Of a stretch of 64,000 bases of DNA, positions 55,915 through 64,000 are shown piece by piece (the first letter of the stretch is position 1; the number at the start of each line of letters is the position of its first letter). The stretch is taken from contig NZ_WWEO01000043.1 in assembly GCF_009928685.1 (NCBI RefSeq), forward strand, positions 186,001-250,000, in the 5' to 3' direction. The DNA is from Mucilaginibacter agri (GTDB lineage: Bacteria > Bacteroidota > Bacteroidia > Sphingobacteriales > Sphingobacteriaceae). The translations under genes were made by a program, and so were the position numbers. The notes below the pieces were generated by a model. The model did not search any database. It was not told the DNA's origin and saw only the letters and a list, made by a program, of their open reading frames with translations.

Positions 55915-58203
55915 ATGAATAAAACCAACCGTAAACTCGATGCGCTTAATTACCACTCAAAAGGGCGCCCGGGAAAGATACAAGTAGTACCTACTAAACC
56001 CACCAATTCGCAACGAGATTTAACCATGGCTTATTCGCCGGGTGTTGCGCAACCATGTTTGGAAATTGCTAAAAATGTTGACGATGTATATAAATATACC
56101 GCAAAAGGCAACCTGGTTGCTGTAATAAGCAACGGAACGGCTGTATTAGGCTTAGGTAATATTGGCCCCGAAGCCAGTAAGCCGGTGATGGAAGGTAAAG
56201 GCCTTTTATTCAAGATATATGCTGATATAGACGTGTTCGACCTGGAGCTCAATGCCACTACGGTAGACGAATTTGTGAATATAGTTAAAGCCCTGGAGCC
56301 AACCTTCGGCGGTATTAACCTCGAAGACATTTCGGCACCAACCTGTTTCGAAATAGAGCAGCGTTTAAAAGCTGAGATGAATATCCCGGTAATGCACGAC
56401 GACCAGCATGGTACCGCCATTATTTCGGGCGCAGCGCTGATGAATGCCTGCGAATTACAGGGCAAGCAGCTGAGCGAAATTAAAATGGTTGTTAACGGTG
56501 CGGGTGCAGCAGCAGTTAGCTGTTCAAAAATGTACTTGTCGTTGGGCGTTAAACAAGAGAACCTGGTAATGTTTGATATTAATGGTGTGTTAAACCACGA
56601 CCGTACGGATCTGGATCCAATGCGCATGCAGTTTGCTACCAACCGTACCGATGTTAAGACCTTGAGCGATGCTATGGTAGATGCCGATGTATTTGTTGGT
56701 CTTTCAGCGGGTAACGTAGTTACACCAGATATGCTGCGCAGCATGGCACCGCACCCAATTGTGTTTGCTATGGCCAACCCGGAGCCGGAGATTGATTACG
56801 AAACAGGTGTTGCTACCCGCGATGACATTATTATGGCTACCGGTCGTTCTGATTACCCTAACCAGGTAAACAACGTATTGGGTTTCCCGTACATTTTCCG
56901 TGGAGCGTTAGACGTAAGGGCAACTGCCATTAACGAAGAAATGAAACGCGCAGCGGCACATGCAATTGCTGAGTTGACTAAAAAGCCGGTGCCGGAAGCG
57001 GTTAACCTGGCCTATAACGCTAAAAACTTAAAGTTCGGTAAAGATTATATTATCCCTAAACCAATGGATCAGCGTTTGATCACCGAGGTATCTATGGCGG
57101 TTGCCAGGGCAGCGGTAGAATCGGGCGTGGCTCGCAAACAGATTATCGATTGGGATGCCTATGCCGAAGAATTACGTAACCGTATCGGTAAAGATGATCG
57201 TTTGCTGCGCAACATATCGCTCAAAGCTAAAGAGAACCCAAAACGCGTGGTATTTGCCGAGGCAGATAACTACAAGATCTTAAAAGCAGCCCAAATTGTT
57301 AAAGACGAGGGTATTGCTACCCCGATATTATTGGGTAACGCAGAAAAGATCAAAAGCATTCTCGAAGAGACAGAATTGGATCTGGGCGATATCCGCATCA
57401 TCGACCCACGTAAAGATAATGCGCCTTGTGTAGATGAGTATGCAGAATATTTATACAATAAACGCCAGCGTAGGGGTATTACTCTTTATGAAGCCAAAAA
57501 ACTGATGTGGGACCGTAACTATTATGGTGCCGCAATGGTGCAGTTTGGCGAGGCAGACGCGTTGATCTCTGGCTTAACTAAAAGCTATGTAAGTACCGTT
57601 AAACCGGCCCTCCAAATTATAGGTACCGAACCTGGTGTAAGCCGTGTTGCCGGTATGTACTTAATGATTACGCCTAAAGGCCCGGTGTTTTTTGGAGACA
57701 CTACGGTTAATGTTGACCCAACAGTTGAAGAATTGGTGGATATTACGGCATTAATGGACCGTTCTGTGAAACATTTTAACATACAGCCACGTATAGCCCT
57801 GCTGTCTTATTCAAATTTTGGTTCAAACGACGGCCGTATTCCAGAGAAATCCCGGGAGGCGACACGTATATTACATGAGCGATACCCTGATATGATTGTG
57901 GATGGTGAAATGCAGGCAAACTTCGCTATAAACTCGGCATTGCTGAGTGATAATTTCCCTTTCTCAACCCTTGATGGTAAACCGGCAAACACGCTGATAT
58001 TCCCCAACCTCGAGTCGGGCAATATTGCCTATAAATTGTTGCAGGAGCTCGGTGGCGCAGAAGCGGTAGGGCCTATCCTGTTAGGCTTAAGCAAACCGGT
58101 GCACGTGTTGCAATTAGGCAGCTCGGTTCGAGAAATAGTGAACATGGTGACTATTGCCGTGCTGGATGCACAGCAAAAGGAACAAAATGAACAAAAGGCG
58201 TAA
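55915..58203 (+). CDS. maeB: NADP-dependent malic enzyme, two-domain MaeB
   Basis: This 762-residue enzyme decarboxylates malate to pyruvate, making NADPH. The malic part (about residues 1-410) has MAYSPGVAQPCLEIA, GLGNIGPEASKPVMEGKGLLFK, EDISAPTCFEIEQ, VMHDDQHGTAI with the metal and catalytic residues, and the NADP loop VVNGAGAAAVSC. The C-terminal phosphotransacetylase-like domain (about 430-762) lacks obvious catalytic function in this family and helps regulation by acetyl-CoA. Length is normal. It is followed by ruvA after 32 bp on the same strand. Confidence 0.95.
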   Translation: MNKTNRKLDALNYHSKGRPGKIQVVPTKPTNSQRDLTMAYSPGVAQPCLEIAKNVDDVYKYTAKGNLVAVISNGTAVLGLGNIGPEASKPVMEGKGLLFKIYADIDVFDLELNATTVDEFVNIVKALEPTFGGINLEDISAPTCFEIEQRLKAEMNIPVMHDDQHGTAIISGAALMNACELQGKQLSEIKMVVNGAGAAAVSCSKMYLSLGVKQENLVMFDINGVLNHDRTDLDPMRMQFATNRTDVKTLSDAMVDADVFVGLSAGNVVTPDMLRSMAPHPIVFAMANPEPEIDYETGVATRDDIIMATGRSDYPNQVNNVLGFPYIFRGALDVRATAINEEMKRAAAHAIAELTKKPVPEAVNLAYNAKNLKFGKDYIIPKPMDQRLITEVSMAVARAAVESGVARKQIIDWDAYAEELRNRIGKDDRLLRNISLKAKENPKRVVFAEADNYKILKAAQIVKDEGIATPILLGNAEKIKSILEETELDLGDIRIIDPRKDNAPCVDEYAEYLYNKRQRRGITLYEAKKLMWDRNYYGAAMVQFGEADALISGLTKSYVSTVKPALQIIGTEPGVSRVAGMYLMITPKGPVFFGDTTVNVDPTVEELVDITALMDRSVKHFNIQPRIALLSYSNFGSNDGRIPEKSREATRILHERYPDMIVDGEMQANFAINSALLSDNFPFSTLDGKPANTLIFPNLESGNIAYKLLQELGGAEAVGPILLGLSKPVHVLQLGSSVREIVNMVTIAVLDAQQKEQNEQKA

Positions 58204-58235
58204 CTTATATTAGAAGTATATTAGCATTACCATAG

Positions 58236-58817
58236 ATGTTCGACTATATAGAGGGTAAATTAGTGTTTAAATCGCCGGCTTATGCGGTTATTGATGTGGC
58301 AGGTATCGGCTACCACATTAATATTTCGGTTAATACCTACGCAAAGCTTGGCGATTTAAATCGTTTTAAACTGTACACCTGGTTACACGTAAAAGAAGAT
58401 GCCCACACCCTTTATGGCTTCGGCGACGAAGGCGAGCGGCGTTTGTTTTTACACCTGATATCGGTGTCGGGCATCGGCCCTAACACGGCAAGGATGATGC
58501 TATCGTCCATAACGCCCGAGGAGATACAGGATGCTATTGTGAAAGGGCATGTGCCAACCATTCAGCGCATAAAGGGCATCGGCCCTAAGTCGGCCCAGAG
58601 GCTGATACTCGAGCTGCAGGATAAACTGAAAAAAGACGGACCGGATACGCTGATAAATGTTCCGGTAAATTATACTGTAAAAGACGAAGCGCTGAGTGCA
58701 TTGATTATGCTGGGATTTGCACGCAATATTGCGGAGAAGGTGTTGGACAGTGAGATGAAGAAAAATGTAGACCTAAATGTGGAGCAATTGATAAAAGCTG
58801 CACTAAAAAATTTATAA
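58236..58817 (+). CDS. ruvA: Holliday junction branch migration complex subunit RuvA
   Basis: This 193-residue protein forms the tetrameric core that binds Holliday junctions and loads the RuvB motor. Domain I is the OB fold (MFDYIEGKLVFKSPAYAVIDVAGIGYHINISVN), and domain II holds two helix-hairpin-helix motifs (LISVSGIGPNTARMMLS and IQRIKGIGPKSAQRLILELQDKL). Domain III (DEALSALIMLGFARNIAEKVLDSEMKK) contacts RuvB. ruvB is not adjacent. sprA follows in the same frame, 27 bp after the stop. Confidence 0.96.
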   Translation: MFDYIEGKLVFKSPAYAVIDVAGIGYHINISVNTYAKLGDLNRFKLYTWLHVKEDAHTLYGFGDEGERRLFLHLISVSGIGPNTARMMLSSITPEEIQDAIVKGHVPTIQRIKGIGPKSAQRLILELQDKLKKDGPDTLINVPVNYTVKDEALSALIMLGFARNIAEKVLDSEMKKNVDLNVEQLIKAALKNL

Positions 58818-58844
58818 ATTTATAGAAGAATTTGTACTAAACGC

Positions 58845-61800
58845 TTGATTAAAAACCCTACGCTCAAAGTTGTAGTTTTTTATTTATTGCTTGCTGCTTT
58901 TGGCGGTAGCCAGTACGCCTTTGCCCAACAGCCAACCCCCACAACCCCTAAAGATACCACCCGTACACCACAACCAGCCACTGCGCCAGTTCGCCGGGAT
59001 TCTGTTACTGTACAACAACAAATACGAAATTCGGGAACACGAAATACACGTTTAAGAGAAGGTGTTTTAGTGCCCGACCCTCCGAACCTGGTACGTACCA
59101 TAACTTACGATGCCGCAACCAACCGTTATATTCTGATAGAGAAAGTTGGTAATTTGTATTACAGGGCACCACAATACCTAACTTTTTCACAGTATCTCGA
59201 ATTAATGCAGCGCCAAAACCAGCGCGACTACTTTCAACAACTTTCTGATAATTACGCATACGCCTCGCAACAGCCGGGCTTTATACCGCAGATTAATATC
59301 CGCAGCCGTACGTTTGAGCAGATATTCGGTAGCTCCACCATCGATATCCGCCCGCAGGGATCGGCAGAAATGATATTTGCAGGCCAGGTTAATAGTAATC
59401 AAAACCCGCTGTTTAATACCAAGCAGCGCAGTGTGTTCAACTTTAACTTCGACCAAAAGATCCAGATGAACGTAGTGGGTAACATTGGCGACAAGCTGAA
59501 GATATCTACCAACTATAATACCGATGCCCAGTTTCAATTTGATAACCAGGTAAAGCTGGATTATACCGGGCATGCCGATGAGATTATCCAGAAGATTGAG
59601 GCTGGTACTGTTAGCATGCCATTAAATACCTCATTAATTACGGGTAGTCAGGCATTGTTCGGGGTAAAAACCAAATTGAAGTTTGGTAACCTTAACGTAA
59701 CCAGTATTTTCTCGCAACAACGTTCGCAGTCGAAAACCATTACCATCACTAATGGATCGCAGCAGGGCGAGTTCAGGCTTACGCCGGCCGATTACGAGGC
59801 TAACAAACACTATTTCTTATCTCAATTTTTCCGCAATAATTACAACAAGGCGCTGGCTAATATCCCAATCATCAGTACCAATGTAAACATTACTAAAATT
59901 GAGGTTTGGACCACTAACCGTACCAGCACCACTACCGATTCGCGCGATATCTTAGGCCTCCTGGACTTGGGCGAAAATCACCCTTATAATACCACATTGA
60001 TAAGCGGGGCGGGCGGTTCGGGCCTACCGGCAGGTTTTTTAAGTAATAACTTTCCGCAGCAATCAAACAACCTTTTACGTAACCTGCCTGCAGGCGCAAG
60101 GCAGACTAACTCAAATGCTGTCGCACAATACTTCCAGTCTACCGGCGCTACAGATAACTATGCTAAACTTACCTATGCACGTAAGCTTACCGAAAAAGAG
60201 TTTACGCTGCACCCACAACTGGGTTATATCTCTTTAAACTACCCGCTTAATAATGACGAGGTTTTGGCCGTAGCCTATCGCTATACCTATAACGGCGTAG
60301 AGTATCAGGTGGGTGAGTTTTCTACAGATATACCTGTAGATCCGGTTAATCCTAACGTGTTGTATGTAAAATTGCTCAAGAACGAACTGCTGAAAACCAA
60401 CTTGCCAACTTGGGATTTGATGATGAAAAACATCTATTCGCTGGGGGCTTATCAGATCAGTCCAACCAATTTCAAAATGATCATCAGCCGCCTGGATGAG
60501 AAATCAGGAATTGAAAAGCCGATTATGGACGAGGGTACGCGAACCACCAGCAAACTCTGGCTCCAACTCGCTGGCCTGGATAATTTAAACCAGCAGAACG
60601 ATAAGCAACCCGATGGTTATTTCGACTTTTTAGAGGGCATCACGATAGATTCGCAAAATGGGCGAGTCATGTTCCCTACGATCGAGCCTTTCGGTTCCGA
60701 CCTGGCTACCAAGTTTGCACCTGGTGAAACAGATCTCATTAGCCGGTACACTTATCAACCTTTGTATGATAGTACCAAAACCATTGCACAGCAATTTTTT
60801 CCGCAATTAAACCGGTATGTTATTAAGGGAACTTTCTCCTCGCAGGGCGGGTCAGATTATCAGTTGAATGCCTTAAATATTCCACAAGGATCGGTTATCG
60901 TAAACGCCGGAAGCCTGAAGCTGGTAGAAGGTACAGACTTTACCGTCGACTATAACAGCGGTCGGATTCGTATTTTAAATACCGCCCTGCTTTCATCGGG
61001 CCAGCCCATTACGGTAAGGATAGAAAATAACGAATTGTTCGGTGTACAACAGCGGTCTTTGTATGGGTCGCGGTTGGATTATAAGGTGAACAATAATTTG
61101 AGCGTGGGAGCTACTATTATGCACCTTACCGAGCAGCCAATCACCCAAAAAGAAATTGTTGGCGAGGAATCTATCTCCAATACCATCTGGGGCTTTGATG
61201 CCAATTATAGCGCCAACTCCAGGATGCTGACGCGGTTGGTGGATAAGATTCCTTTGATCAACACAAAAGCGCCGTCTACCGTTACGTTTAATGGTGAGTT
61301 TGCCCAGTTGCTACCCGGAAGCCCCAGCGCTTTAAACTTTGCCGGCTCTAAGAAAGGTACGGCCTATCTGGACGATTTTGAGAACAGCCGGTCTATCATC
61401 GATATTAAAAGTGCTATCGCCTGGCAGCTTTCGGGTACGCCGCAAATGTTTCCTGAATCGCAAACATTTAACGATCTGAGCTACGGCTATAACCGCGCAA
61501 GGCTGGCCTTTTACAATATCGACCCTATATTTTACACCAATACCAGTTCGGTTTTAACCGGGAATACTAAAGTTGAGTTATCAAACCATTATGTAAGGCA
61601 GGTATTGCAAACTGAGGTTTTCCCTTACAAGCAATCGGTAACCGGGCAGCCGCTTATTTTGCCAACGCTCGATTTAGCTTACTATCCAACTATACGTGGT
61701 CCATATAACTATACCACCACCAGTATTAACAGTGATGGTACGCTTCAAAATCCGCGCAACCGTTGGGGGGGTATGTTCCGCAAAATTGAGACTAACGATT

Positions 61801-64000
61801 TCGAATCTTTAAACGTGGAGTTTATTTCATTTTGGGTGATGGACCCCTTTATCTATAAACCTAAATCAGCTGGTGGCGACCTGTACTTCAACTTAGGTAG
61901 TATCTCCGAAGATATTTTAAAAGACGGTCGTAAGAGTTTGGAGAATGGTCTGCCTGTAAACGGCGACTTAACCCAGGTTGATGAAACTGCATGGGGGCGT
62001 GTACCTCGTTTACAACCGGTGATTAACGCATTTGACAATAACGAAAGCTCGCGCGCCTTACAAGATGTAGGTTTGGACGGTTTAAATGATGCCGATGAGC
62101 GTGCAAAATTTGCACCTTACGTACAACAAGTAAAGAGTGTGTTAGCGGCTCCGGCTGCAACTGCTGCAACCGCCGACCCTTCATCAGATAACTATCAATA
62201 CTATCGCGGCCCGGCGCTGGATCAGGCTAACGCGGGTATCTTACAGCGTTATAGCAAGTACAATAACGTTGAAGGTAACTCTAAAACAGCGGCACAGTCA
62301 CAAGCCGAGCTTGGGTTAGAAACTTCGGCCTCTACCTCTTTGCCAGATGGCGAAGACATCAACAGGGATAATAACATGAGCCAGGCCGATGAGTACTTCC
62401 AATATAAGGTATCTATGCGCCCACAAGATTTGTTAGTTGGCCAAAATTATATTACGGATAAGATCACCTCGCAGGTAAAACTGGCCGACGGCACAACCCA
62501 ATCTGTTACCTGGTACCAGTTTAGAATACCGATTACGGATTACACCTCCAAGGTTGGTAACATCGAAGATTTTAAAGCCATCCGTTTTGTGCGGATGTTT
62601 ATGACCAACTTTGCAGATACTGCCGTACTGCGTTTCGCCAGTTTACAGTTTGAACGTGGTGAGTGGCGTAACTATAATACAGAGAATAGCACCACTAAGG
62701 TAATAGCCGATCCGGCGTTGATCAATCCGCCGCTCGATGGTTCTACCCTCGATGTAAGTACGGTGAATATAGAAGAGAACGGTACCCGTACACCGATCCC
62801 TTACGTAGTGCCGCCCGGTATTACCCGCCAGCGCGACTACAATAACCTGCGTACAGACACCAGGCTGAATGAGCAGTCGCTTTCGGTAACGGTGAATAAC
62901 CTGCGCGACGGTTACTCGAGGGCAGCCTACCGTACGTTTTATAACGACTTGCGATCGTACAAAAACATTAACATGTTTATCCACGCAGAGGGTGCGCAGT
63001 TGAAAGATAAAGACCTGAGCGCGTTTATCCGTTTGGGGGTAGATTACCAGGATAACTACTACGAGTATGAGATTCCGCTAAAGGTAACATTGCCAAATAC
63101 CAGCGACCCCAATGCGATATGGCCCGAGGAAAATAACCTCGACCTGCAACTCGAACTATTAACCAATGCTAAACTGGCGCGTAACCATGCGCGGCTTAAC
63201 GGGCAGCCCTGGCCACTAACCGAGCCATATACTTTGATAGATGGTAATAATAAGATTACGATTAAGGGCCAGCCGGATCTAAGCCGCCTGCGAACGATTA
63301 TGCTTGGGGTGCGTAACCCTTACAAAGGTGCCAGTACCAATACTGCGGATGATGGAGCCGACAAGAGCGCCATTGTGTGGTTTAACGAGTTGCGCTTAAC
63401 AGACTTTGACCAGCGCGGAGGTTGGGCTGCTACCGCGCGCCTTAATGCCAAGCTTGCTGATTTTGCCGACGTATCACTCGCGGGTAGTAAAAGCACCATC
63501 GGTTTCGGTGCGATAGATCAGGGCGTGAGCGATAGGAGCCGGAGCGATAACCAGGCATATGATATTGCTACCAACGTTGAGCTCGGCAAGTTTTTTCCGG
63601 ATAGGAGCGGTATCCACATCCCGATGTTTGTAAACGTATCTAACCAAACCGCCATGCCGCAGTATGACCCTGGTTCGCCGGATATATTGCTCAAATCGTC
63701 ATTGGCGGCGGCCACAACATCGCAGGAGCGCGACTCGATAAAGAGCGTGAGCCAGGATTATACCATGCGGAAGAGTATAAACTTTACCAATATTCATAAA
63801 GTTAAAACCGACCCTGCGGCTAAGAATCATGTGTGGGATATAGAGAACTTTAACGCAACATACGCTTATAGCCAGTACCAGCACCACGATTTTATTACCC
63901 AGAGTGATTTGCAGAAAACCTATAGGGTAGCACTGGCTTATAACTATAACAATCAGCCTAAATATTATGCCCCTTTTGATAAGGTGATCAAAAGTAACCT
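58845..64000 (+). CDS. sprA: T9SS outer-membrane translocon protein SprA (3' truncated by window)
   Basis: An uninterrupted frame runs from TTG at 58845 to the window end (1718 codons). The N-terminus is a signal peptide (KVVVFYLLLAAFGGSQYAFAQ), then a Pro/Thr-rich stretch and the SprA-N region (FGSSTIDIRPQGSAEMIFAGQVNSNQNP...NFDQKIQMNVVGNIGDKLKISTNYNTDAQF). Long repeats of barrel strands and loops follow (TAYLDDFENSRSIIDIKSAIAWQLSG). SprA/SOV, about 2400 residues in full, forms the giant outer-membrane barrel through which type IX substrates pass, and is needed for gliding in motile relatives. The start is in the same frame as ruvA, with no ATG before the signal peptide, so a TTG start is likely. 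Direct reading at several points shows no stop. Confidence 0.95.
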   Translation, partial: MIKNPTLKVVVFYLLLAAFGGSQYAFAQQPTPTTPKDTTRTPQPATAPVRRDSVTVQQQIRNSGTRNTRLREGVLVPDPPNLVRTITYDAATNRYILIEKVGNLYYRAPQYLTFSQYLELMQRQNQRDYFQQLSDNYAYASQQPGFIPQINIRSRTFEQIFGSSTIDIRPQGSAEMIFAGQVNSNQNPLFNTKQRSVFNFNFDQKIQMNVVGNIGDKLKISTNYNTDAQFQFDNQVKLDYTGHADEIIQKIEAGTVSMPLNTSLITGSQALFGVKTKLKFGNLNVTSIFSQQRSQSKTITITNGSQQGEFRLTPADYEANKHYFLSQFFRNNYNKALANIPIISTNVNITKIEVWTTNRTSTTTDSRDILGLLDLGENHPYNTTLISGAGGSGLPAGFLSNNFPQQSNNLLRNLPAGARQTNSNAVAQYFQSTGATDNYAKLTYARKLTEKEFTLHPQLGYISLNYPLNNDEVLAVAYRYTYNGVEYQVGEFSTDIPVDPVNPNVLYVKLLKNELLKTNLPTWDLMMKNIYSLGAYQISPTNFKMIISRLDEKSGIEKPIMDEGTRTTSKLWLQLAGLDNLNQQNDKQPDGYFDFLEGITIDSQNGRVMFPTIEPFGSDLATKFAPGETDLISRYTYQPLYDSTKTIAQQFFPQLNRYVIKGTFSSQGGSDYQLNALNIPQGSVIVNAGSLKLVEGTDFTVDYNSGRIRILNTALLSSGQPITVRIENNELFGVQQRSLYGSRLDYKVNNNLSVGATIMHLTEQPITQKEIVGEESISNTIWGFDANYSANSRMLTRLVDKIPLINTKAPSTVTFNGEFAQLLPGSPSALNFAGSKKGTAYLDDFENSRSIIDIKSAIAWQLSGTPQMFPESQTFNDLSYGYNRARLAFYNIDPIFYTNTSSVLTGNTKVELSNHYVRQVLQTEVFPYKQSVTGQPLILPTLDLAYYPTIRGPYNYTTTSINSDGTLQNPRNRWGGMFRKIETNDFESLNVEFISFWVMDPFIYKPKSAGGDLYFNLGSISEDILKDGRKSLENGLPVNGDLTQVDETAWGRVPRLQPVINAFDNNESSRALQDVGLDGLNDADERAKFAPYVQQVKSVLAAPAATAATADPSSDNYQYYRGPALDQANAGILQRYSKYNNVEGNSKTAAQSQAELGLETSASTSLPDGEDINRDNNMSQADEYFQYKVSMRPQDLLVGQNYITDKITSQVKLADGTTQSVTWYQFRIPITDYTSKVGNIEDFKAIRFVRMFMTNFADTAVLRFASLQFERGEWRNYNTENSTTKVIADPALINPPLDGSTLDVSTVNIEENGTRTPIPYVVPPGITRQRDYNNLRTDTRLNEQSLSVTVNNLRDGYSRAAYRTFYNDLRSYKNINMFIHAEGAQLKDKDLSAFIRLGVDYQDNYYEYEIPLKVTLPNTSDPNAIWPEENNLDLQLELLTNAKLARNHARLNGQPWPLTEPYTLIDGNNKITIKGQPDLSRLRTIMLGVRNPYKGASTNTADDGADKSAIVWFNELRLTDFDQRGGWAATARLNAKLADFADVSLAGSKSTIGFGAIDQGVSDRSRSDNQAYDIATNVELGKFFPDRSGIHIPMFVNVSNQTAMPQYDPGSPDILLKSSLAAATTSQERDSIKSVSQDYTMRKSINFTNIHKVKTDPAAKNHVWDIENFNATYAYSQYQHHDFITQSDLQKTYRVALAYNYNNQPKYYAPFDKVIKSN

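Overview
The window comes from a Bacteroidota chromosome, most like the family Sphingobacteriaceae (Mucilaginibacter/Pedobacter type). The evidence is the type IX secretion component SprA, a surface protein with a type B T9SS C-terminal domain, many Bacteroidota-specific families (DUF2480, DUF3108, DUF3109, DUF4292, DUF4834, DUF6427-like), the Bacteroidota -7 promoter element TAnnTTTG just upstream of many starts, and almost no Shine-Dalgarno sequences. Genus is an inference. No tRNA, rRNA, CRISPR array, prophage or classical IS element was seen.

Layout: 1-897 is the 3' part of typA. 981-11639 is a cell-surface and glycan region (flippase, two methyltransferases, three glycosyltransferases) interrupted by a T9SS substrate and a tricorn-like protease. 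11640-12179 is a gene-free stretch holding a hairpin-ended repeat of about 290 bp. 12180-21076 holds a YfhO membrane protein, two small membrane proteins, uvrB, a GT39-type transferase, a HAD nucleotidase and a potassium channel. 21077-26996 is repeat-rich and holds a PKD lipoprotein, a DinB-like protein, a 37-residue membrane protein, an LpxH-like phosphoesterase, a glycosyltransferase and a DUF6427-like protein.

27042-32628 is purQ-coaX-outer membrane protein-lptC-ppiD, mixing purine and CoA synthesis with outer-membrane assembly. 32701-34889 is a tight operon of uncharacterised genes ending in a short ORF that resembles the C-terminus of GDP-mannose 4,6-dehydratase. 34915-35353 is a compact GIY-YIG nuclease gene enclosed by near-perfect inverted repeats of about 31 bp, the most unusual feature in the window. 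35416-46354 holds dxs, scpA, glyA, a large hybrid histidine kinase, comF, rlmN, an amidohydrolase and acylphosphatase.

46379-52929 is a cell-envelope operon: flippase, dut, TPR protein, DUF4292 lipoprotein, EnvC-like protein and two TatA-family proteins. 53034-64000 holds gatA, a MltD-like lytic transglycosylase, maeB, ruvA and the first 1718 codons of sprA, which runs off the end. Common themes are envelope building (polysaccharide export, LPS transport, peptidoglycan hydrolysis, Tat and T9SS secretion) and central metabolism. Intergenic DNA carries several families of short dispersed and palindromic repeats.
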